Assembly (NCBI GenBank): GCA_014526335.1 | Contig: JACTAT010000040.1 | Coordinates: forward strand, 360,766 to 424,765 | Length of the DNA: 64,000 bases | Direction of reading: 5' to 3' | DNA from: Chrysaora quinquecirrha | Taxonomy: Eukaryota; Cnidaria; Scyphozoa; Semaeostomeae; Pelagiidae | Part shown: in pieces, positions 24,251 through 34,800 of the stretch | Numbering within the stretch: the stretch's first letter is position 1 | Layout of the letters: every line of letters begins with the position of its first letter | Notes under the pieces: model-generated | Databases searched by the model: none | Told to the model about the DNA's origin: nothing | The model's input: only the letters and a program-made list of their open reading frames with translations | Program-made: the position numbers and the translations under genes

Positions 24251-27176
24251 CTGATGTAAGAAAGAATAAGGGGATACACACTGTGAAGCTATCTAAACGA
24301 ATCATCCCACATTTCCTAGAGATCATATGCTGAAACGCTACCTTTCCAAAATACAAACTTACGCAGTGCCAACATAATGCTTTTACGCATCACCAATGCA
24401 AACGTCCCTGTCAAACCAATTTGTTAGCCAGTTACCCCAGTGTGACCAATTTTGTCACTCAGTGACATGTCTCGATGGCATTTACCCAGGGTATTGTTTA
24501 TATACCATAGACTATTGTTCCGTCCTTTGTCTTTTGTCACTGAATGATATGAGTGACGTTTTATCTGAGTGATGTTTTATCCAGGGTATTGTTTATATAA
24601 AAAGGCTATTGTTTTATCCTTTGTCTTATCCAAATAGTCTAAAGTTTCATTCTTGTTTGCAATGTCTGCTAGTAAGGTTTATGACATGTAATGGCCAAGT
24701 TTGCCATGCCCTCGTAATATTGCAGCTCTCTTAGCTAAACCGAATCTTTGTCCATAACCTAACCTTTAGCCTTTCTACACTATGGGTTGCCTGGGTGTAA
24801 GCATGGTGTAAGCCCGAATTCTAAATAGGGTGGAAGAAAAGAGGTAATGAAACCGTTTAACAATGAAGAAAGCAGTGGCAGCCTTTAGATTGCTGGAGAA
24901 TAGGCAGTCAAACAGCTCAGTAATGTGAAAAACAGCATACCTTGCTCCCACTATTCATTGTTCTGCTTGTGTGAATTTGTACCCCATTAAGGCCCAATAA
25001 CTCTAAGCTTAATATCAAATACACACAAATACAAGTATACGGTTTATGATGAGGCCTGCAGGGGACCTGGAAAATGTTGGCTACTGAATGTTGGGGGCTT
25101 GTTTAACATAAAGAAGTTAATGAAAGTGTGGGCTCATTGGAGATTCCAGTTTCCAGTTTCCGACATGCCATTAATTCTTTTTTTATGAGCAATTGCCAAG
25201 TAAAATTAAGAGGTTAAGTGATTTATTGATTAGGTTATTCAAGCAGCTTAAACGTTACTCACCTCAACAAGCATGTCAATTGTTTTCTCAACATCTTCAA
25301 TTTCACAACATGCATGCATGAGAATCAACTTCACGTCAATATCTTTATCAATACCAATCATATCTCTCCATTTATTAACGTCTTTGCCAGCTGAATGTAT
25401 ATCAGTTAGTGTCAAGAAAAACTGATAAAATCTAACTCCTTCATGATCAGGCAATAGTAACAATGAAGCACTTTCAGTCATCTCAAATTCTTTTGACTTC
25501 AAATTGTTACATCCTATTATACCTCCACCCAAACAACCAATCAGTGGACTGCTAGGTGGTAATGCTTTGAATACACTTTTAACTGATTTCTTAATGCTCT
25601 TTTGATGGTTCATGGAGCCAAAGTATTCATCAGATCTGCTGATGTAAATCATTGCTGCTGATGGATATATTTTAGAAGAGGTCACAAAACTCTTCAATGA
25701 GTCTCCAATCAATTCCATTGAGAACTAAATTTGATGAAATATATGAACACATGTATAAGCATGTGAAATGTAGATTAGAAGGTCTAGTCATGACATCAAT
25801 ACAGCATGGAAGGATGAGAAAGGTCAAATAAGAGAGAAAGAAGATAAACAGCCAGGATTGGCAATATCAGAGATGGTCAATAGGAATCTCTCACAATAAT
25901 GCCAGCTGCCATGGATCATTGGGTTGTGCTTGGGCTCTCATGCATGTGGTTCCAGTTTCAAACCTTGGAAGAGCCATCGGTGGATGTCAGGAAGGGCATC
26001 TGGTGCACAAAGTGCTCACTGCTCCAGAAAAATTCCGAAGCAACTGGGTACCATCCTAGCCCTTGAAGAGGGGAGTGTGGAATGTAAAAGCTCCAGTGGG
26101 GCTTTTGGGTAATCAAAGAAGTTAATAAAAAACAACAAATTGACTTTCACTCGACAGAATTAAGCTGAATTATCCCAGCTAGTATGTCCATATAATTCTG
26201 AATGAGTCTGTTAGCTAGTAAATCTGCAATATTTCTGAAAATTATTGCATGGTTATTCATTTTCTTAAATAAAAGCATTCCAAGTTCTCTGAGACAGGAC
26301 AAGCTTAATTGACAGAATTCACAAATTCACTATTTTCGTCTGTAAAAAAGGTGCTGCTTCATGACAGAATTGTCCTCATGCGTGGGTCTTTTTAGCGTTG
26401 TGCAAAAATTTAATATTAGATGTTTGATTCGATTGAAGGCCCCCTCCATTGAAAGTATGTAGTAATTCGCAAATCTCAAGAAAAGGCTCTAAAGCATATC
26501 AGTGTTAAATCTGCAGACAGAAGGGTGTGCACCTTGCAGTTCAAATTAGCAAGGTTGTTAAAAGGAGCATAAATCAAAGGGTATTAAACGTGCATATGTG
26601 GGCAGCACATAGCGAAACCGAAAGAGAAGCACATAAATACCTTTGTAAATGATTGAAGAAAGTTGAGAACTTTGGCCATCTTTTTACATTTACATTTCAT
26701 GTTTTTCGCATTCTGCAAAATTCTAGCCTGGCTTTGAACCAAAGACCTCAAGGGCAAATTGTGAATGTCCCAACCAATACCCTACACTTTGACTACATAA
26801 CTCTAGCATCAGATGCCATAGCATAACTCTAGCATCAGATGCCATAGCATAACTCTAGCATCAGATGCCATAGCATAACTCTAGCATCAGATGCCATAGC
26901 ATTTTCGGACTGGGACACAGCCTACACTCAGATAAAATAAATGGAATAGTTTCTCACCTCATTCTCTTCTTCTTCAGGAATACTGATCAATTTTGTCAGA
27001 ATTTTCTTTCTTTTTGATTTGATTCTCTTAGCAGCTTCATTCCAAAAACAACAAACACATGATGCTGCACACAGCTGTTTTGATGTCAAAAATTCCAAAA
27101 TAAGATCAACAACTGTTGCATAGTTTGTCAAGCAATAAGCAGCAATATCATCCAATTCTTCATCTTCAACATCTTT
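23819..27176 (-). CDS. FBXO22: FBXO22 homologue: F-box and FIST_C protein (three exons)
   Basis: Three minus-strand exons join in frame through GT-AG introns: 26958-27176 (5' limit uncertain), 25263-25724 and 23819-24250. All junctions are phase 0. Exon 1 encodes the F-box (VVDLILEFLTSKQLCAASCV, then CFWNEA). Exons 2 and 3 encode the FIST-like region: TVMFMYSCVARG, GMFAFGEIGYD and a C-terminal LHSYSTVLCLCKF match the order and wording of vertebrate FBXO22. The located part is about 363 residues against about 403 in human. FBXO22 is the substrate receptor of an SCF (SKP1-CUL1) ubiquitin ligase; that role is inferred. No in-frame ATG precedes exon 1 before a TAA, so the start is in another exon or a one-base indel separates it from an ATG at 27223. 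Confidence 0.9.
25263..25724 (-). CDS. FBXO22: FBXO22 exon 2
   Basis: Acceptor TTTAG, donor GTGAGT, 154 codons. Starts FSMELIGDSL and ends TIDMLVE. Includes PLIGCLGGGIIGCN and a segment aligning with the human region upstream of FIST_C. Confidence 0.9.
25920..26115 (+). repeat. Possible LINE-type 3' end fragment
   Basis: 'ggatgtcaggaagggcatc' and neighbouring text resemble 3' ends of RTE/Rex-like retroelements. It lies in FBXO22 intron 1. The 62-codon frame across it shows no domain. Confidence 0.35.
26807..26902. repeat. 26 bp tandem repeat, four copies
   Basis: 'ataactctagcatcagatg' plus 'ccatagc' repeats with almost no variation in FBXO22 intron 1. Near-identity of copies indicates recent expansion. 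Confidence 0.9.
26958..27176 (-). CDS. FBXO22: FBXO22 exon 1 (F-box)
   Basis: Ends ...GAGAATGAG with donor GTGAGA. It codes LDDIAAYC, the F-box, and a basic stretch. The 5' boundary is not resolved: the frame stays open a little further, into lysine-rich codons. Confidence 0.85.
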
Positions 27177-27305
27177 GTTTAATTTTTCTTTATTGATTTT
27201 TTATTTTGTTTCTTTTTCTTCATTTTATAGTGGCTGATAGTGCCAAAACTATAAGAGGGATTATACAGTATATATGTACTATGTAGTCTAGGCTTTATAT
27301 ACAGT

Positions 27306-27447
27306 CCAGGTTGGAAAACTTGCTCCCACTTACAGTGATGTTTGCACCTCTCCAATTATTTGACCCATTGTCATGTTAATTAGTCTATTGTTTTTCAATC
27401 CGATCGCAATGACACATCCAGCAAAAGTTGCATGTTTTCCAACCTGG
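27306..27447. mobile_element. Short MITE upstream of FBXO22
   Basis: Ends 'ccaggttggaaaac' and 'gttttccaacctgg' are perfect inverted copies. About 142 bp, no ORF. Confidence 0.8.
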
Positions 27448-27939
27448 TACAATTTGATACATACAAAAATATATATTTAAATATATATTTATTTATAATA
27501 AATCAAAATATATTTTCCTCTGACTCAATGGGCGTTAAAACTTTTCAACTTTCGGTGTTAATGTTAGGGTATACCTTAGACTAGCTAGTCTATCTATGTA
27601 TGCCGTGTGCCGGCCTATCCTATGCTAGACTACCTATATATCCTGCCTATAATAGATAGGTTAAGTAGATACGTGCATTACATTACCTTATTGCAACAGC
27701 AAGCCGAGCTGAGTTATTCAATAAATCCTGAAACTGATGTCCATCAACAAAACAGAGAAATGCAGACAACAAAATTCAAGTAAGCTCCATTCTATCTCCA
27801 CCCATTCAAAATTTAGCCAGAGTTGGCCTAATTGTGTTAGTTTTCTTGCAATGGGAAGAATGAAGTGAATTGGAATACGCACAAGAGACTGGAGATCCAA
27901 TCTGGTCTGGCGAAGTGAACAGCGAACCAGGGAACTAGG

Positions 27940-28110
27940 AATCACTACTGTGGTGGGTGGGTATTGGTTTATATCCACCATACCTACCTACTGTGAATGC
28001 GGTGGTAATTTCGCACTACTTCTGTGGTAATTTCGCCCTACGTCTGTGGTAATGTTGCACTACTGTGGTGGTTATTTTGGTGGTAATTTTAATGCCAGTT
28101 ACAGTAGACC
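27940..28110. repeat. GTGGT-rich degenerate minisatellite patch
   Basis: 'actactgtggtggg', 'gcggtggtaatttcgcacta' and 'ctgtggtaatttcgccc' repeat irregularly. Related in wording to the array inside the element at 3321-4327. Confidence 0.65.
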
Positions 28111-29755
28111 AGTGGTTTAAGTGGGGTTAATACTCCAGGAGGGAAGATGTTATTTTATTTGGGGACCCAGACTTTGTTGGGGTCCCCTCGGATTCCCTAC
28201 TGTCAGTCAGCTGTCATAGTGATTGACATTTCACAGTCCTTCCGTTTTTGTGATAAACATGTTTGGTGGGCTACGACGTGCCCTCTTCAGTCATTTCTGT
28301 TCTTGGACACATGAGGCATCGTCAAGCTCAATTCTTTCCTTGACAATTCAGCAATTTCCCTCCCACCAGCCCTGTTATGTAGCCTTTGCCTTCTACATTA
28401 CTAGGCCCATGGGACCTGTTACGCCATCTTTATCTTTCCTATTGATGTGTCATTTTAGATTTCTCTGCATTATCTTCCTGCCCTACTACTCTCTGTCTCA
28501 CATCTTCCCTATTCCAGCAGCTCTTTCTCCGTGGTGACTGGTGCATTGGCCGGAAAACCGTTTTCTCATCCAATCACCGACGTATAGCGGTAGTTTGGAA
28601 TTCAGGCAGTTTAATGGCCGATGCACTGACGCCCACTTCCTGAAAACATTTTAAGTTATTTGTGTTAATGTTATCTTGAAAGTTTCCCTCATTGTAGGTA
28701 TTAACAATACATAACATGGTGCAAACAAAAGTCTTGCAAAATTACCATCACAGTAGCCCTTAACCTCTACAGTAACTACATACTTCTTTCTCAAAAACCC
28801 CTTATACAAGAAAACAATTTAAAACAGAATTTTAGATCAAAAGTGTCAATTTTTGAGTTACATATTCTTTACCTTAATTTTTACCCAACAAAAAATTAAT
28901 GCTACTGCATATTACAGTTGATTTGCAAGCACATTCCTTTGGTTTTAATTTTCATTGCTAACGTATAAATTCATTACAAGATATTCGGTCAATAGAAAGA
29001 AAATAAATATTATAAGGTATTATTATAAGAAATTCAAATGCATTAACTAAAATATATACGTAACATACTTTAAACCTCAATCACACTTGTGCATTTGTAC
29101 CAGAGTCTCAAAAAATGAATAGAGAACGAAAAACGAGGAAAGTGAACGAAATTATTTTGATATATTGCATCTCTCTGTTTCCTATTCCCAATTCAATTTA
29201 ATATTTCAAATTTCGAAGAAGCAGCACTGACATTCTTTTTGGAATTTTTTGAACGCCAGTCAGCCCATAGGATTCACTTTTGGCACAATCCGGGTGCCCT
29301 TGTAAATGTGATCTCGTAAAGAGTTATGCTTACAAGTTTGCATAGTTTGCTGTTTTCAAATGCGAGCTGGCTTTTGCCGTTGCTGAAAAGACGTTTGACA
29401 GAAGAAACTAGGTAGGGGCTAAAACTAAGGCTTCGTTCTGATTGGTCCATCCATCAAGTCGAATTCCTTCTGGGTTTGACTGGGTAAATGTAAACGTGTT
29501 CAATAAAACTGGTTTAATCAATGTGAAATAAGTATAAATAAGCAGCTAAAGATGTAGATATTGCAAGAACATTTGTCTTAAGTTAACTTAACTTTTACGT
29601 TAAAATACAGTTAACCTTACAATTCTTGACACAAATAAAGCTAAAGATTCAGAAGAACCTGAAATGCTTAGATTTATGCCCTAGTTACACTATACCAGGA
29701 TAGCAATTTTGAATTTTACATCGGAAGGCCTTTGACTTGCACTAAGTTGATGCTA
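28111..29755. other. Gene-free stretch
   Basis: No supported gene. The 104-codon plus-strand frame at 28223-28537 has hydrophobic, Ser/Pro-rich content but no domain, no splice partners and no family I recognise. Confidence 0.4.
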
Positions 29756-29970
29756 TCCCTCGGGGGTAACTTAACAGTTTTGGGGGTATGGGGACGTGCA
29801 ATCATTTAGGGGTACCTTTTTCTGAAAAGTGTGGAATTATCGATATCGTTTTTAGAAGTATGGGCAGAATTATGGGTACCATTTGAGAAACATGCAGAAT
29901 TATGGGTACTAATCAGGAGAAATTTTGAAGAATTAAGCTTTGCATTTACAAAATGTGCAGTCCGAACTCG
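29756..29970 (+). repeat. Dispersed repeat, copy 1 (inverted partner near 55 kb)
   Basis: 'gggggtaacttaacagtttt', 'ggtaccatttgagaaacatg', 'cagaattatgggta' and 'aaatgtgcagtccgaac' occur in reverse order and on the other strand at about 54970-55180. Confidence 0.8.
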
Positions 29971-30470
29971 CTACAAATTTGTCGCGCGGTAAAAGTTTCC
30001 GATATGGCTAAACTGGGAGACATGGAGAGGACGTGTCACGCGAGACAATGTTGCATCAAACATGTCTCCTAGTTTAGCCAGGCCTTTAGGCCTATAACAC
30101 AAGATCTTTAAAGGGCACTAAGTGGAAACACGTTACCAAAAGGCTTCAATTGTGCAAAACAAGATGTCGGCTATATCTCTTAAGACAGAACAAATGTTTT
30201 TTCATGAATGCTGCTGCTTGGTTAATTGACTTCTTACATGCTTACAGCAAAAGTGCATTCTATATGAAATATGAAAATCAAGACACAGCAATAGCCATCC
30301 AGTATAGTGTAATTAGGGCCAAAAATGCTCTGTTGTGATATATGAAATTTCAATTAGCTAAGCAAATTAAATTATTTGAAAATAAATAAATAAAAATAGC
30401 ATATATAAATTTTTGAATTCATTAAATCTAAAACACAGAGTTGAACCTTGGTAACTTTAACATTGCAATA

Positions 30471-30826
30471 CATGTTTTTTATATAAGAACACTGAAATTG
30501 AAGAAAGCCATGCAATGTTCTTAATTTTTCCGATTTGAAGGCTTAACATGTTCTTAATTTTCTTGCTTTTTAAAAAGCTGTTGTTTTTCAAATTAGATGG
30601 TAATTGCTACCAAAAGGGACGCACATGTCAAAATGTCACATAGTCACAATGATTGATAGTTCATCTGTTTTCTAGAGTGGAGAACAGGACAGCGCCACTT
30701 AAGAAAGTATATTTTAATTTGTTTCTAGCTTCACAAAGCCTTGTAATGTTCTTAGCATGTTCTAAACTTTTCAGCCTCTGAAGCCTTATGTTCTTATATA
30801 CTTTGTTCTTATAAAAAAAAACGTGT
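30471..30826. mobile_element. MITE family 3 (TTCTTATA ends), copy 1
   Basis: Left 'atgttttttatataagaaca' and right 'tgttcttataaaaaaaaacg' are inverted. Interior phrases 'atgttcttaat' and 'gttctaaac' recur on each side. Related to 56329-56582. Confidence 0.7.
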
Positions 30827-30896
30827 AACTCGCAAAATCAAAATCTCGTTTTTTGGCAAAGTCCAGAAAGAAGTAAATTAGAAACCAGAAACACCA

Positions 30897-31127
30897 CGGA
30901 TAACGTATGTGCAGTACAGCGGTGGTTGTGCAGTACAACGGAGGGATATCATCAGTATAGCGGAGGGATATCATCAGTACAGCGGCGGGGTACCATTAGT
31001 ACCGCGGAGGGATACCATGAGTACAGCGGTGGATGTTTAGTACAGCGGTGGGACAATATCCCTCCGCTATACTGCACAAGCACAGCTGTACTGCCCAACC
31101 ACCGCTGTACTGCGCATACGTTATCCG
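30897..31127. mobile_element. Inverted-repeat element enclosing GCGGAGGGATATCAT minisatellite
   Basis: Ends 'cggataacgtatgtgcagta' and 'tactgcgcatacgttatccg' are inverted over about 35 bp, including 'cagcggtggttg'. The interior carries five to six units of about 20-22 bp with 'cagtacagcgg' and 'agggatatcat'. No ORF of its own. Confidence 0.85.
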
Positions 31128-31362
31128 GGGTGAGAAAGGAAAAGGCGACCGGGATTCAACTATGTATACAGTAGTCCGAGGAAAAGGGCACGGAATACTG
31201 TTTATTGAAGGGACGTCATTCATCTAATCATTAATAACTACGGTTGAATCAATCGCTGTCTTTTACCCTGTCTTAACGTACAGTAAATTCCCACTTCCAG
31301 AAACCACTGTTTAAGGTTTGAGTGACTAGGACCCTGAATTTGAGAACAAAGGGTAATGGAGG

Positions 31363-31568
31363 TTTCCGCAAAAGATGGTCGCCGTTTCTGTCAATCCCTT
31401 GTTTTTCTTAAGGTATTTCGAAGAGAATTCTGGGAATAATTTACTTAGCTACGAATTCAACGTCTGCAGCTATGTAAAATACGTAACTAAGGAAATTATT
31501 TCCAGAATTCTTTTCGAAAATCCTTAATGAAAACAGTAGGTAAAAACGGCGACCATCTTATGCGGAAG
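31363..31568. mobile_element. Foldback element with arms of about 80 bp
   Basis: Arms share 'ttccgca', 'aagatggtcgccgttt', 'ttaagg' and 'cgaa' plus 'agaattctgg' in mirrored order around a short centre. Non-coding, lies just past the 3' end of the SVOP-like gene. Confidence 0.8.
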
Positions 31569-31832
31569 AGTCTATAAAATTAAGAGGGAAGAACAGACTT
31601 AGGAAAACAATGGGTTTCTAAGATAGAACCGTATCTCTATATTTGTTGCAAATAATTCAGCAAGCAGTCTCTCCCAAATAGGAATCAAAAGAAATGACCG
31701 TCAGCGACTGGGAGCTTGTTCCATTACCAAATAGTTTGAAAATTTGCAAAATTTATTACTTTAAAAGTTATACCAAGTATTGCAAAGATTTTACGTGTCT
31801 CGAAATATATACAACTTGTAAAGGCGTTCCTG

Positions 31833-31889
31833 CTACCTTAACCTGTTGTAGCCAGTCTTTTTGTATGAAACAGACAAACTCGTAGTATC
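31833..31889 (-). CDS. SVOP-like terminal exon (probable)
   Basis: Acceptor CACTGTTTTTAG, phase 0, codes [18 protein letters not shown] and a TAG at 31833-31835. The continuation [11 protein letters not shown] is natural for the family, but no transcript proves it. Confidence 0.65.
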   Translation of the reverse strand, partial: DTTSLSVSYKKTGYNRLR

Positions 31890-34800
31890 CTAAAAACAGT
31901 GAACACAAAAATTCAAGTCAGGAAGATTTTCATGGTGACACTAATTACAAGAAAGAACCCGCGAGGGATAACTGCATGAGGAAGACGAAAGACACATCAC
32001 ATCTGGATAATAAAAGGTTAAATATTTAAATATGTATACACTCATTTTTTATAAGAAACTATGCTCTGAGCTATATAGTAGGGTTTCTTAACTTTGAGCA
32101 CAAATGGTATAGTAAAAGTTATTCGCAGGGTTTCTTGACTTAAAAATCGAAATTTCGAAAAATTCGTCAAATATGGGTTTAATATGAAGCATCATGTTCT
32201 TAGAAATCAAAATGCTGGCGGCGATGTCGGCCAACATTTCGGCACGGTTTGCCCCCGGTTACGTGTACTGCGAGTACCATTTTCACATTAAGAGCAAAAA
32301 CTGCAACAGAATGAGCATAAATACCTCAAGTGCCCTTCCTTTGGTTTCAATCGGCAGCAAAAGACAAGCAACACTACATGCAATCAATGTCACTGCATAC
32401 AATGTGGCAACATAGTAGAACGATGACCGGAGTAGAACCTAGAAAATAGAATTTCTCTAAGTCAAAGCAAATATATGATCACAATTGCTATCTATTATCT
32501 AAATCTCAGTCAGTTTCACATCTAACCATATTGGAGATTTTTGTCGATTTTTGTCAGTCCCAAATACAGTAAAAAACCAAACTGACTTTTAAGAGACTGC
32601 AGCCTAGTTCATGAAATTATTTGTACCCAGTTATACGAAACACGTCAGACTAAAATCTGGTGTTCAGCAGAGCTGCAAAAAGTAACGGAACCTAGGAACT
32701 AGGTTCCCAGAAAAATGCTAAGTATCATCTGGGACCTGATAAATAACTTTAAGATTTCTTTATACCTTTATCTACATATTAATGTGTAATATCAATCACC
32801 AAGCCATCACACTGATAGAGACCAACCCATCACCCATGCACATCAATCACGTCATAGAGCTGAGGAAATGGTGGAACTTAAGGGGACTTTTCTCAGCTCT
32901 ATGGGTTTATGACATCTGTCATAATCAATCACAATATTTCATTATTTATCTTCTACTACTTCTTTTAATTCTATTGATCTTCTTGCTGTAGCCGGCAAGC
33001 TGATGGGTGTTGTAAACACAATGCCAGTTCAGCTGCGCTTTCTGATTGGGTCATTTCGATCCGCATCTGGGTATAAATTCCGCCTTTTTTTAAAGTGTTT
33101 CGGTCTGTTTTTGACGTTTATACTCTGAGGAGTGTCAGACGAAAAAAGTTTTAAGTATGTCCGAAAATGTTTCCACTGTTCATCGCAATTTTGAAGATTT
33201 GTACTACTCAAAAATTAACCTAAGAAATCAATGCTCGATTAGTCAACAAATAGGGTTAGTCAACAAATAAATAGTGCATCGTATGGAGAAAAGGTATCTA
33301 TTTGATTGGATGGTCTTGCAAGAAATATGGTAGATTTCAGCGGTGGAGTCACAGAATAGGGATTAATTAATCCCTATTCTGTGGTATAGTATTGCTTTTG
33401 CAGAAAATTTTTTCACTGTTTCTGGGTTTCCAGAAAGAAAACAATTTTCTGCAGCTCTGGTGTTCAGTTTCGTATAAGTCTTTAGACTCCTACTCCAGAT
33501 TTGATTCGTTCGCTTAGTGTTGTATGAAGAAATAAAATCTGCTTAAGCCAAGGTAAGCTTCTGAAATATGCTAAAACATTTTTGCCAGTAATAGCTGCAC
33601 ACACGATCGTTTTTTTTAAAGCTTTGATATCTAATAACCCATGGACATGGTTGCCTTATGGATTGGGGGTTGCAATGATTGAAATAACATAAGAAGTTGT
33701 AAGAATCATGCGATTTAAAAAGGAAAACCACCCGTCTTAAAAACGAATGCATTTCCATGGAAGAAAGTGAAGAACAGTCTTTGTTGAAGAAAGGATTATG
33801 AAACCAGGTCTATAAAATCGCACGAAAACCAATGAAATTATCAAACCTGAGCTGCAAATGGCGTGATCATTGCTCCTATTCTTGCAAAAGAACTGCAACT
33901 GCCAAGGCCCAGTGACCTTATGTTTGTTGGAAAAAGCTAGAACAAAATTCAGACACTTAAGTGACAAGTTTCATAGATCGAAATTTTTATACAGAGTATG
34001 TGGCGTCTACAGAAATCCTTAGACATTGTTGTTTTACACAGTTTTTAAGATTACGTTTCTTCTTATTCGTTTCCTCTTAAATTTCCATTCTTTGTCGTTC
34101 TTAATACGTTGAAAAATTAAATATTGTTTCCAAACTGCCAGTTCATTTCAACGTAGTTTCGGTTCTTCCAGTTGGGCCCTGACCAAACGATCAAACATTG
34201 TTTATCAAACATTTTAATTTTGGTTGCTTAGCAAAATGTTTATCATTTAGCCACGTCGCAAGAAAAGCTTGTCAAAAGTTTTTGCTTGGGTTTTTTTAAA
34301 AAAATTGTGCAACGAATTCTGCTTATTTATGCTTGGCAAGCAATGTTTTGCGACGTGGCCAAACGTTCAAACATTGGTTGACAAGAAAATTTCACATGTC
34401 TGACAAACAATGTTGAATCGTTGGGCCTTAACAATTCAAGCAGCTCCTAGCCTGAGCAGAAATCGAAAGAACACAAAACGAGGAAAAGACATCATTGGAA
34501 AATTCTTTGCATCGTACAAAAGCACGTCGCCGTTCATAACGCCACTAAAACATGGTAGAACCGATAAAAGCCGACAAAGGGGGCGAGAACGGGGGTGTAT
34601 TTGAAGAATAGTGCAGATATATTTTCGGGTAACCAATGTTGTTTGCACTAATACGGTTTTGTGACGTCATCAGAAAATTGTGACGCCATCGTGACGTCAT
34701 TATGTCATAATGATGTGGCTGTGACGTCATTATGCCATTATGTAAGAAGAGATTATTACCTCAGGTGTGTAGACAAAAGCAGCTTGAAATGCACCAGTTA

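Noticed and set aside
27718..27981. Upstream exon of FBXO22
   Set aside because: The frame has no similarity to FBXO22 N-termini and no clear donor in phase.
28223..28537. 104-codon plus-strand protein
   Set aside because: No signal, domain or family resemblance; likely chance in a C/T-rich patch.
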